DNA of 64,000 bases, from contig NC_064675.1 of NCBI RefSeq assembly GCF_023278565.1, positions 1,364,001 to 1,428,000 on the forward strand, written 5' to 3'. Below the pieces are notes generated by a model. The model searched no databases. It worked only from the letters and a program-made list of their open reading frames with translations, and had not been told where the DNA came from. Made by a program: the position numbers and the translations under genes. This DNA is from Colletotrichum lupini (taxonomy: Eukaryota; Ascomycota; Sordariomycetes; Glomerellales; Glomerellaceae). Below are positions 1 to 10,377 of the stretch, in pieces (the first letter of the stretch is position 1; the number at the start of each line of letters is the position of its first letter).

Positions 1-366
1 TTTCTTCAACGTGTCTAGACTCATCTCTTTCAGCGACACATTCTCCTCCCCGCGTCACATTGGCAGTAAGGGGCTCGCAATCTTTCGTCTTCCACCTTCA
101 CCGTCATGGTCGTCCAGAACGATGGCTGGTGGGTTAAAGAAGCCCAGGCATCTCTCTGCCTTCAACATGGACGAAGATGGGTAGACATGGAAGCTCAAGG
201 CTTCCTATTTCGTCGAGAGATGATAGAAGAGACTCCATCGGGATGGTACCTAAACTCCTTGCTCAAAACTTGAACACTTCACTTCACTCCATACTAACAT
301 GCATCAAGCTCTTCCTTGCTGATTTTCTTTCTAACACAACGACATGAACCACGAACCAGCAAAGCC
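1..366. other. Left edge, no gene seen
   Basis: This is the left edge of the window. No reading frame or family motif is convincing on either strand. It may be the upstream flank of the F-box-like remnant that follows. Confidence 0.4.
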
Positions 367-1657
367 ATGCCGAAAATCGAGATCCTCAATCTGCCGTCAG
401 AAGTACTCCTGGAGATATATCAACACCTAGCAGCACCGATGCAAGACGCGTCCTCAGAACACTTGTACTGGTATTATTTCTCCATCTACAGCAGCGGCGT
501 CATGCAAAGACCAAAGCTGGCCGAAGTCCTCGCGTGTGGTGCACCCCTTGCTTGACTGATGCGGACGTGCAGAGCCATGCACTCGATGGCGGGCCACGAA
601 CTCTGCTCGTGCTACTACGACATGTTACCTGCAGCAGTCTTCCCAGACCTGTGTCTTTTGTTGGACATTCGAGTCCCTGAACGATTCTTTCGTCATCACC
701 CGCTACCTGGGTAGAGCTTGAAAGATATAGAGAAGGACATCGCTGCCACTCTGAAAGGTTTGGATATTGCGAACAGGTTATGCATGCGTGTAGACGTTCA
801 CAACGACGTAACTACAGACATGAAGTGGTCGGATGAATAGCCTTGACGAAGAATGGACCACCAACGCCGCAAACCGCCTCGTTGTCTTTCTCAACTAGAA
901 CAATTATCGTTTACCTTAGAATGCGGACCGCAAGACCGCATTTCTACATTCACTGCCCACCTCCTCCTCGACTAAGGTACCTCCCCGTTTTGACCAGCCT
1001 CAACGTCAGTCTAATCCATCCATAGAAACCCGCCCTTCCAGCGTTCAAGACCAACGAAACTACACATAGCTTTTATACCGAAACCAAACACCCAATCACC
1101 CGTCTCGGGTCGATCGAGAACCGGAGCTCGCCAATCCACAACCATAATCAACATCGTGCCCCTTCTTGCCCGTTCACGAAACGTTTTCCTTCCGAATTCC
1201 AAGGGATGTTCGTCTCGAACACCTCCGTCACCTCTTCATCCTGCTCTACGGACCGCTGTCAGTCACAACTTCGATCTCAGGGTGGGGAAATTACTGCGGG
1301 GGGATTACTATCAATAACCTTGACGAATTAAGCACCGAGAACTTGGAGAGTTTGACGGTCTCGCGCGCAGAAGACTGTTTCGACGAGCTAATAAGAACGA
1401 GTCTGCCAGAGTTGTGCCGCGAGCTGATGGCTGGGCGGTTCAAGAACTTGGACGACGTTGAGATCTTGCACTATGCCATCGATGAAGATACACGGTCCAA
1501 TACAGCGCGCAGCTTCTTGAAGTTGTTCAGGTGGAAGATCCTCAAAGAAGTGTGTGGTCGGTGGTTCGAAGGGAAGCTCTCCAGGGTTGCTGATACTCAG
1601 ATTGTTCAACCACGCGCAGCCCCTTACTTAGTCATAGGCGATCGATGGTCCTCATGA
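367..1657 (+). pseudogene. Broken F-box-like gene remnant
   Basis: An ATG at 367 opens a frame whose first residues (ILNLPSEVLLEIYQHL) read like the start of an F-box, the SKP1-binding helix of SCF ubiquitin-ligase adaptors. This frame stops at 555. A second open stretch in another frame, about 1166-1657, has no ATG at its start. It encodes leucine-rich text (for example LRHLFILLYG and ELCRELMAGRFKNLDDVEIL) resembling the C-terminal part of fungal F-box proteins. Between them I see several stops and no single splice solution that joins the two parts. The simplest reading is a gene inactivated by frameshifts or deletions. Alternatives are a multi-intron gene that I failed to assemble, or a chance F-box-like N-terminus. 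The remnant lies about 90 bp beyond the 3' end of the convergent rhodopsin-domain gene. Confidence 0.4.
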
Positions 1658-1749
1658 ATTCGTTGAGAACTGTTCGCAATTAAGAAACAATAGACCTTGA
1701 ACCTGGAATATGTCAAGCCTAGGGTGGTAATGCCATCATGCTCTGCTCC

Positions 1750-3045
1750 TCATGAATGACTTGAATGCGTATGCTCATGAATCTCCACCGACTTATTCCC
1801 CGAAGCCGTCCCCCTCGACTCAAACATCGTCAATCCATGCTCCTCAATATCATCCTCCCGCCCCACCCCCGTACCTAACGACCGATGCTTCTTCCTCTTC
1901 ATCCCCGAGCTCCCAATCGTCTGAATCGAACTATGCACCTTGGGCGTCTGATCCTTACCTCCACCCGTGAACAGCCTTCTCAGCGTCGGCGCGCACCCGC
2001 ACACAATCGCCAGATTCGCCTCGAGCGCGGTCCACACCCAGATGTTGAAGCCGTCCCATGTCAGGTCGTAAGAAGGGTCCTCCACATACAAAACTTCGAC
2101 GCGGATGACCCAGTACGTTCGCATGATGCCCGCGAGCACGACGACGGTGCCGAGGCCAAAGAGGATGATGAGGCTGATGCGCTGGTTGAGGGGCATCTGG
2201 AGGCGGAAGAGGGTCGGCATCGGGAGGAGGTACACGGCGACGTCGGTGAGGACGTTTGTGATGCCTTGACCTGCTAGTGGCGGCCATTCGGGGATGCAGT
2301 TTCCCCAGTCGGCGAAGAGGGTCCAGTAGTGCCATATCGGCCTGTAGTTGAAGTGTCTGTCAGTCTTTTTGCTATCTGAAAGGGTCCAGGGTGAGAGTGT
2401 TTGCTTACATGCACTGCGTCCAGAGCACAATGAGAAAGACCCAGACGAGGGTGAAGACAAGACCGCCAGTCACCCAAGTAAGCCGTTGGAACCATGTCCC
2501 CGGTGCCGCGAGCCTCAGATAGCTGGCAAGAATCGAGAGCTTGGACAAGCCAGAGGCGAACAGGAAAAGAGTCTGCGCAGCCATGGAGATCTACCATAAA
2601 TCAACCGTTAGAGCTACGCCTCTAAAGTCAATATCACGCCGAAAAGAAAACGTACCTGTCGGCTTTGCTTGATCAGTGACAGCGGAACATCCCATACATG
2701 CAGGTTCCAGCCGTATAATTCAGTGGCTAATCGCAGATTGTTAGCCTCAAGGTTCCTTATTGCCTTTGACATTGCCTTTGACAGCTTCAGATGAGGGCGA
2801 GCCGTACCGAGAATGACGCAAATCGTGACGCCAATGCAGAATACCATGCCAGCAACCATAAGCCAGTCATCCCACCAGGTCTGTCGAATCTTGACAATCC
2901 TGATGTACATCCGCAGGCAGAGGCATATCATGGCGATGCCCAAAAAGACCATCTCGATGATGAGCAGCCCCGGCCCCCGATTCTCCGGGTTGATGTAGTT
3001 CGGCCGCGGCCAATGGATGAGCACATCGATGGGTGGGATCCTCAT
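1750..3045 (-). CDS. Fungal rhodopsin-domain (Pth11-like) membrane protein
   Basis: Four exons: 3045-2808, 2726-2656, 2590-2409 and 2341-1750 (introns 81, 65 and 67 bp, all GT-AG and phase-consistent), giving 360 residues. The ATG at 3045 is the first in frame. The protein has seven hydrophobic helices, roughly at residues 27-47, 60-80, 104-126, 137-160, 185-205, 217-240 and 262-287. It also has the family signatures WWDDWLMVAG after helix 1, YGWNLHVWDVP after helix 2, and a Trp/Cys-rich loop after helix 4. The C-terminal tail of about 70 residues is hydrophilic with His/Ser at the end. This large Pezizomycotina family is anchored in membranes and often called Pth11-like or SAT-domain GPCR-like; biochemical function is mostly unknown. 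No CFEM domain precedes the helices. The ligand cannot be inferred. Confidence 0.87.
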
Positions 3046-5430
3046 CGTGATAGAATCTCCGTTCCTGTCTCGGGCGTTTCCTAGCGATTTTGGATATTGT
3101 CGTCGCGAGAGACATAGGCAAAAGGCCTCAAAACCTTCCCCTCGACCGTAAGTCTTGAGAGCGCCGTTGAAGATCAGTCGACGATTAGTAGTTCAAAGGT
3201 TATTCCATGGGAAGTGGCCATGGCTGATACTATTAAACCTCCCCTCGCCAAGCAAACACGCAGCGCTATCCTTCATTGTCACCTCGCTTGGAGAAATGTT
3301 TTTTTTTCTCTCTTCTCAGGGGCACACCATTCACCTTGTCAGCGTAATAACGCTATGGAGCGGCTCCGCGAAAAAGGTGTCAAAGAAACAGTGTGTCTCA
3401 GACAGCCGGATGCATCTTCGACAAGACGCGACGGGATCAGCACTAGGCAGTCCGAACCATGTGTTTTGGGTCGACGCCACACATGGGGCGTCGCGCAATC
3501 CTCCAGAAAACCCGAAGATCATGCAATCATAAGGGGGGCTAGCTCTCGATGTGACGCCCAGTCTTGCCAGCCTAGGCTGTGCTTAGACCACATCTAGAAA
3601 TCTAGAATCTCGCGGCCGCATTCGACTCTCCCACATCGCAAAAGAATGACTACAAGGCGGCCGCTGGGCGTCGACCCGGACAAATGGCACGCTTCAATCT
3701 TTCTTTCCACCGGGCGGGGCTAGCCTCGAAGGCTTCTCGAACTTGCTCCTCTTGACTTGGTTCCAAAACATTGGGATAAAGCAGCCCGTCCTTTGCTCGT
3801 TGTGTACGTAATGGGGTTGGCTTTCTCAATCAACTTGTTGATGTCCAGGTGCTCCCATATCCTCCAGGAATCGGATCACCTTCTACGCCGCGTGGCAGCC
3901 CTACCGACAACACCAGTCTAATGACAAACACTCCATGTCCCGGCTCCTGACTCCTGTGTGCCCCAAGCTCGATGAAGATCCCCGCGCGCGTGGAGAGAAA
4001 AAGAGAGGCACAGACAAAGATCGTCATGTAATGACTTGCAGCTCGGACGCTTAGGTCCAGACTATTGGAAGCTAGCGCGCTGGTTTTATTGGCAGCCCTA
4101 AAGCCTTGTGCCTGCCCGAAGTTTTGGGTTGAAGATCATTCTCTAGTACCTTTTTCTTGTTTATTTTTTATGGCAGTCATAGAAAAAGCCGCAGACGAAT
4201 TCTATTCCCCGTTAGTGACTAGAGGGGTTTGAATCTCACATACGCTTCTTTGGAGTCTTCGAGAGTCGAGGCCGATGAGTCGAGTGGTGCCACGTACCGC
4301 AGCATAAGATGCGGTCTCAACAGAGTCTTCCCCCATCTCGAGCAGGAGCAAAATTCTGGATTTGGAAAAGTTCTTCTCCTTTTCCAAGACACCGATTGCG
4401 CTCCCGGTTCCCCGGCCTACTTCAGGGTCTGGTCGAGCCTGGCAAGCTTGGGAACGGCTTTAATTCCGACGTGCTGGGTCCACTGTCTAGCTTACTCCTG
4501 TCTAAGAAAATGTGAAATGAATCAACTGTCCTATTTGGACCTTCGCGGCGACGCCACATTCCCAGAGGTCCGGCAGGCAGAAGGATGGATCAAGTCCAAC
4601 TGACTAATTACCCCAGCCTAACCCATTAGGCCCAAGAAAGCTCACCCTGGAACTTGCGCGATTCCAGACATGAGTGAAGAGTGGTACTCACATTGTCTGC
4701 TTTCGCGTGGTCGGTTGAATACTAAGGGAACTAGGCAAGTCCAAGCGCGGATGGTCACAATCAGTGGCGACGGGGATATATGGCATCCATACGGAGTACG
4801 GCTCACAAAAAGCTTGGCTCGAGAGGGCGGATCAAGACTGGGCTTGGTCTCGGCTTCGGCCCCGAAATGTCGGCCCCATGCTTCGGAGCCTCCTCCGAAC
4901 GTCAGGGAGAAATTGCTCGGCTACCCAGGTGCTCAAAGTAATGCAGGCCATGCATTGCACGTCACCTGGTGGCGTTTTCCCGGACTGGGGGATACTTTTT
5001 CCATCTCAAACTACTGATTGTTCAACCGATGAAACGTGCTTGTGATCATTTTCTTGTCCTACTGAATCTCACATTCAGTGTGATACATCCCCCTCAATAC
5101 CGGAGCGAAGAGCAATGAGGAATCCAGAACCATGTGTGGTGTTTGCCATGAGTACAGAAATCTGTGCACTGGAAGAAACAAACAAAAAAGCAAACGCAAC
5201 TAGGCCAATCGTAATGGACGGATATGAGTTTCTACCCCACAAACCTTGAGCGACTTAATCGGGCACCTTTTGGCATCCCATCAGCTTCACCTCCTCATCC
5301 AAGGTCAGCGTCTGCTTCAAGTGACGATAGCCTCACAAAGGCCGATATCTGTGGTTGTTCACTCCATCTCAACAGCTGATTCAGTCTACCGGCCCTGAGC
5401 ACCCCAATATGCCGGCGAGTTCTCACTACA
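3046..5430. other. Intergenic, 2.4 kb, no gene supported
   Basis: This region lies between the divergently transcribed rhodopsin-domain gene and the esterase. Only short overlapping frames on both strands are open, none with a recognisable domain or consistent splice sites. It presumably holds both promoters. No repeat family or RNA gene was recognised. Confidence 0.55.
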
Positions 5431-6382
5431 ATGCTTGTCTTTCAAGACCAGCCCCCGCAATGCTAACGTAGCCTCACTCACACAGCTTTACAATCAAGTC
5501 GTCCTTTTTGGAGATTCACTCTTCCAATTGTCCTGCACGCCTCAAGATGGCTTCTCCTTTCAGGCTGCCCTTCAAGACCGTAAGATGGCCTTTCATCATC
5601 CATTTTTTGAGCTGGCGGGCAGTCCAATGCTGAAATAAACAACGAGCAGTCTGCATGAGGCGTCTCGATGTCATCAATAGAGGCTTCTCAGGCTACAACA
5701 CGGCCAACGCTCTAGGAGTTCTCCCATACCTCTTCCCACCACCTTCGACAACAACGCCTAAGATAGACTACATCGTGCGTCAAAACAGTCCTTGAGCCTC
5801 CCAGACATCTCCATCAGCGATATTAATCTCTTTCAGCTAATCCTCCTCGGCGCCAACGACGCCTGCCTCCCAATCCCCACGAACAGCCAGCAAATCGCCC
5901 TGGACCAATACAAACAAAACCTCAAAGCCATCCTCACCCACCCCACCATCCGCGCCCACGACCCGAAGATCCTGCTCGTGAACCCCCCTCCCCTCGACGA
6001 GATCCGCATGCTCGAGCGCGATCTCGAAAAGGGCCACGGCCAGGCGTCGCGCAACGCGGCCGTGAGCAAGACGTACTCGGACGCGGCGCTCGCCGTGGCA
6101 TCCGAGGTGCCCGGCGTCGTGCCGATCGACCTCTACGGCGCCGTCATGCGGCGGGCTGAGCAGATGACGATCGGGTTTAGTCGGAGTAGTCTTCCACTTG
6201 GGAGCCCCGGAGGTGAGCGGGGTGGGCTGGAGGTTTTGGTGCCGGATGGGCTGCATCTGGGGGGTGAAGGATATAGAGTGCTGTTTGAGTTGGTGAAGCC
6301 TCACATTGGGCCGTTTGATGAGTCGAGAGAGGATTACCGGCATCCGGATTGGAAGATTCTTAACCCTGGTAGTTTGGGTTGA
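5431..6382 (+). CDS. GDSL/SGNH esterase, isoamyl-acetate esterase (IAH1) type
   Basis: Exons 5486-5579, 5650-5774 and 5837-6382 join in phase (introns 70 and 62 bp) and encode 254 residues of an SGNH hydrolase. Block I is VVLFGDSLFQLS with the nucleophile Ser, block III is GAND, and block V is VPDGLHL with the catalytic Asp and His. The text LDVINRGFSGYNTANAL between blocks I and III matches the IAH1 branch, which hydrolyses short-chain esters such as isoamyl acetate. No signal peptide is seen, so the enzyme is probably cytosolic. The first exon is uncertain. The frame entering 5486 has no ATG. The best candidate is a two-codon exon, ATG CTT at 5431-5436, followed by a 49-bp intron with a GCTAAC branch point and a CACAG acceptor but a weak GTCTTT donor, giving 256 residues. 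It is convergent with the MFS permease, 196 bp apart. Confidence 0.78.
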
Positions 6383-6578
6383 AGTGGTAGAGGGGCGCAG
6401 TAGTACTAGAGAAGTCTCTCCGTATGGAATTCGTTTAGAAGATTTAAACATTAAGACTTTGACATTAGACTACGACAAACTCAGCTTCAATACTCATGAA
6501 TCACACCGAGCAGTCCCCTTGTGCGTCACTTCAACATGGGATCCCCTCAATCACTAATGCCTAGTTGTTCGTCCCTAT

Positions 6579-8256
6579 TCAAAGAACATATCGGAACATG
6601 GGCTACGCTTAGTTAGCAAGTCACTCAGCAATCGATCCAAACACCAGGCATACTCACATTAGCTTTATCCGTCACGTCTTCGAACCCAAGCACCTCACCC
6701 TCTCTCTGCATCTCCTTGACCTCCTCCTCAGACTTACCCTCCAGCATCCGATCACGCTTCTTATTCTCCAACACATAGATGAAGCGCAGAATCTGGTTCA
6801 GGACTAGGTTGAGAATAAACCCGCACAGCATGGCCACGATGCCGCTGTGGTACGCGGGTGCCTCGGTGCTCTTGAAGAACTGCGGGCCGGCAATCTGCCC
6901 GACGCAGTAGCACACAAAGACCCAGCCCGAGGCAACAGATCTCTTCGTGCTGCCGGCGATATTGGTCGAGAGCAGGCCGAGGATGACCATGAAGCCGACG
7001 GGGTAGGAGCCAAGTAGCCAGACGCCGACGAGGCGGCCCCATTTGTTGTCTGCGTGGAGCTGGTTGATGAGGCAGGTTCCGATGATCTGGTTCAAAAGTC
7101 AGCGAAATATCAACCAATAGGACCGGCCAGAGCATACCGGAGGGATCATGGCGACGGTGCCGACGTGCAGTCTCGAACTCTTAATCTTGCTGCTCAAAAA
7201 CCCGGCTCCAAGCTGCGTGACAACCTGCACGGTAGAAAGCGGCAGGTTCATAAGCGTCGTGTTGAGGGGACTGAATCCAAGCCCCTGAATAATCAACGAC
7301 CCAAACGCCAACCCTCCCGAAGCAATCGCATTCACAAACGAAATCAGCCCCAGAATAATCACCGCCGGGTCCTTCGCCGCTTCAATAACCTGCGCCTTGA
7401 CAAACATCCTGCTCCGTCCCGTACCAGTCTGATTCTCCGCCACGCGCTGCACAGCAACGACCTTCTCCCTCTCCGTCAGCCACGTCACCTTCGCGGGCCC
7501 GTCCGGCACGAAAATCGTAAACACGACGCCCCAGACGACGGTCATGGCGCCCAGGATCAGGAAGATGTACTTCCACGGCGACAGCGAGCCCGTGATGTGC
7601 CCGATGCCGTACGCAAGCAGCGTGCCCACAAAACTCCCGACACCCAGGAACGAAACCCACAGCGCCGAGCGGCCGGCCTGCTCCTGTCTCGTCCACCACA
7701 TTCCCGTGACGGCCACGAAGCCAGGCGATATGGTCGCCTCCGTGACACCCAGCAGGAACCGAACCGACGACAGCCCCGCAAAGGAACTACACGCCGCAGT
7801 GGTCATGAGAATCATACCCCAGAGGACGATGTTCACGCCCAGGAACTTGGCGACGGGGAACCGTTGGAGGATAGCGACGCCGGGGTACTCCGCGACAAGA
7901 TACCCAAAGTAGAAGATGGAGCTGGCCCAGCTGTACTGCTGCCCGACGAGCTTGTTGTCCTTGATGATGCCGTAGACGGAGCTGTACCCCAAAGAAGTCT
8001 TGTCGATGAACTGCAGGGCGTAGGTGATGCAGAGGAAGGGGAGGATGCGCCTGTCGAGCTTGGCGAGGATGGAGCGGGACTCGGCGGCGTCGAGGGGCGC
8101 GGAGTCGAGGGCTGAGGCGGCGAGGGCGCCGGTTTCGTCGGTGATGTGGTGCTTTGAGGGGATGGCGTCTTCATCTAGGGGGCCGGTGGTGGCGGGGACG
8201 ATATCCGCGAGGACCCGCTTCTCCGGGTCGGAGCCCGGGGTTTCGGTGGGTGCCAT
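6579..8256 (-). CDS. MFS transporter, Dal5/allantoate permease-like (ACS family)
   Basis: Exons 8256-7138, 7086-6658 and 6602-6579 encode 523 residues. The introns are 51 and 55 bp; the last has GTGAGT, TTGCTAAC and GTAG. The final exon is only eight codons (PMFRYVL and stop). The FRYxL ending is typical of Dal5-type permeases and supports this splice over the longer unspliced frame that stops at 6625. Features include a hydrophilic N-terminus of about 70 residues, the start of helix 1 with DRRILPFLCITYALQFIDKT, twelve predicted helices in two halves with a hydrophilic central loop, and GRLVGVWLLGSYPVGF in the second half. Members of the anion:cation symporter family import organic acids, allantoate, vitamins or similar compounds with protons across the plasma membrane. 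The substrate here cannot be named. The start is the first ATG, preceded by a stop-rich leader. Confidence 0.92.
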
Positions 8257-9283
8257 TGCGGAGTGCCTTACACTGTAAGGAGGAGGGGGAGTTTGTCAGG
8301 GACTAGAGAGAACTTGTGGGTTTACCGAGTCCCAGGTTCTTGGGTCGTATTAGTGTATTGGTACGAGGATCCGGAAAAGAGAGTTTTCTCCTCCTTTTTG
8401 AGGTTCTTGGGAGCCCACGACTTCTTTTATCAATGGAACGTTGAACGAAGGCCGCGGGCTGGAGTCATTGGAGCGTGTGGGTCTTGTTCATCGGAGTAGA
8501 TCCGACAATCGGCAATTCCATGTTATTTTCCCCAATGGTCTTATCTCGCTCGGGTGATTTCTTCCACTCGCCAGCCCCTCATCTTCACGTAGTGTGATGC
8601 CAGCGGCAGAATGGTTGCAGAATGGTTCATGTATCTGCTGACATGGATAAGGTCTCGTCGGACTTTGATCGCCCGTTTGCAGCTTGAGCCCCAATGTGAA
8701 CTCAACACTTTCGAGTGGAACACTGGTTCGCCAGCTTGCTGGAAAAAACTCACTTAATAACGTATGCCCTACGAGATACACCCTAAGATGCGAGATGCTC
8801 GTCTTTTCCCAACGACCTTTCGTCCGTGTCTGATCTGTGGTCGTAATGCTTTCTTCCCTCGGAGAACTTGAACCTCTCCATACGGAGTATCCAGAGCGCA
8901 ACCGGCGCACACTACGGGACCAAGACAGCCGATAACACCGGGTCGATAAGAACATGGGTCCGGCCAACGGGTAGCTATCTCCTGCGGGGAACAGCCGGTC
9001 CTCCACTTCCAGACTCCAAGCAGTCGCCGCCTTTACCCGGCGCACCATGCCAGTTTGCACAACGATGCATAATCCCTCCCAACAGACCAAATGAGGAAGC
9101 TCCCAAAAGACCAACACTGGTGAGCCTTGAGGCGTTAGACGGCCAAGCGCCTTGGCAAGACGGTCGGTCTTGTCAGCCTCATCTCAAGAGGACCGCGTGT
9201 CTTTATCGTCGTCTTCATCCAAATTCATTCACGTTTGCGGATCAGCGAGCGCATCACCCATTCATCCAATCTCACGAAGAAAG
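8257..9283. other. Intergenic promoter region, MFS gene (-) and small membrane gene (+)
   Basis: This is a shared divergent upstream region of about 1 kb. A 209-codon open frame on the minus strand (8488-9117) has no recognisable features and is not called. No other structure is evident. Confidence 0.5.
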
Positions 9284-9347
9284 GTGAGTGTACCCTAGCA
9301 TCGCTCAAGCAGGTCGATCTTCGAGTCTATCTAACCACCTCTCTCAG
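9284..9347 (+). other. Probable 5'-UTR intron of the small membrane-protein gene
   Basis: The donor is GTGAGTGT at 9284, the branch-like sequence is CTATCTAACC near 9327-9336, and the acceptor is CTCTCAG ending at 9347. This gives a 64-bp intron just upstream of the ATG at 9366. It contains no necessary coding sequence. Its strong signals support real transcription of the short gene that follows. Confidence 0.55.
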
Positions 9348-9365
9348 ACCCCAACCACAACCAAA

Positions 9366-9638
9366 ATGGCCAAGCAAAAATCAACGCCAGCCGCCTCGCC
9401 CGCCGCAGGAGCGCAAGTAGATGAGGCATCGCAAACCTCGCAGACCTCGCAGCAGGCGCAGGTCGCGGAAACATCGCCGGCGGAGAGGATACTAGCGCTT
9501 CTCATGCCCCCTCCTTGGGCGCGCCGCCTTATATTTGTCGCCCTAATCTTCTACATCACCCCGTTCCTGCTCACGCACTGGATCGAGACGTCGGCGAAAT
9601 TGATTAGGATGATACGGACGTTGACTGGCCAGAGATGA
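9366..9638 (+). CDS. Small single-pass membrane protein, 90 residues, unknown function
   Basis: ATG at 9366 in context CCAAAATGGCC, a good eukaryotic start. The first 45 residues are rich in Ala, Ser, Gln and Thr, including a QTSQTSQQ repeat, and are probably disordered. Residues from about 50 onward, beginning MPPPWARR, lead into one hydrophobic helix (LIFVALIFYITPFLLTHW) and then a short basic tail ending LTGQR. The layout suggests a tail-anchored or single-pass protein of the ER or mitochondrial outer membrane. I do not recognise a named family. A well-formed intron in the leader and the conserved-looking PPWARR-helix segment argue that it is a real gene. The in-frame sequence upstream of 9366 lies partly in that intron. 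Confidence 0.68.
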   Translation: MAKQKSTPAASPAAGAQVDEASQTSQTSQQAQVAETSPAERILALLMPPPWARRLIFVALIFYITPFLLTHWIETSAKLIRMIRTLTGQR

Positions 9639-10377
9639 TTCTTGATTCAGGGGATGAAGAGATGCCGGGTTAGGTTGCTGGGGTTCATGGAAGTGGGTTG
9701 AAGAGCTCTGCGGTCAGCAGGAAACTGCGCACTCATTCCGGTTGAAAAGAGGTTTCAGAATTTCGGGGCTTTACGATGGAGGCATCGGAACTGCCAATAC
9801 TTGATGGAAGCAAACTCGTCTTATTATGAGCTTATCTGAAGCAAAGTCATAACGGAGAACCAAGCGACCGTCTGAGACATGCAATCAAGCAGAGTTCACA
9901 AAGTACATTAGAAACACCAAGACACCTATATTTGAGCGAGATTTCATGTACCTCGCAATAGCTTCGATTCATGAGCGTATTCGTTCTCCTCTTGTCCCTT
10001 ACCTGTTCTGAAGTACTGTGAAATGCGTTGATTTATGCACGACCAGCTTCCAGACAAGCATAACACAGCGAATACGCTAGCTGGAATAGGCAACTTGCAT
10101 CGCACGGCATCCGCGGCCTCGGTACAGATAACATCAATCGAAACCCGGCCGGTGGTCGGAGACACGCCGCCGTTCGGAACCGTCTCTTCAGACGGCCCTC
10201 ACTACGCAACCTCCTCTCGCCGGAACTCACTCACTCACCTACCTCACTCCCATCAGGAACAGTGCAGGCTCAACCCAACTACGACGCCTCTCACCCCAAT
10301 CAAGGGGCCCTTCAATCACCGGCTTGATCGACCTCATACTCATCAGCTACAGTGAAACTCACATCAACTCTTTCAAA
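9639..10377. other. Intergenic, no gene seen
   Basis: This stretch lies between two plus-strand genes and holds the terminator of the small membrane gene and the promoter of the M20 hydrolase. The last 150 bases before 10378 are C/T-rich, as in many fungal leaders. Confidence 0.5.

Noticed and set aside
7054..8115. 353-codon plus-strand open frame
   Set aside because: Antisense to the MFS permease exon and intron; Arg/Asp/His-rich shadow.
8488..9117. 209-codon minus-strand open frame upstream of the MFS gene
   Set aside because: No domain, transmembrane pattern or splice support; lies in the promoter interval.
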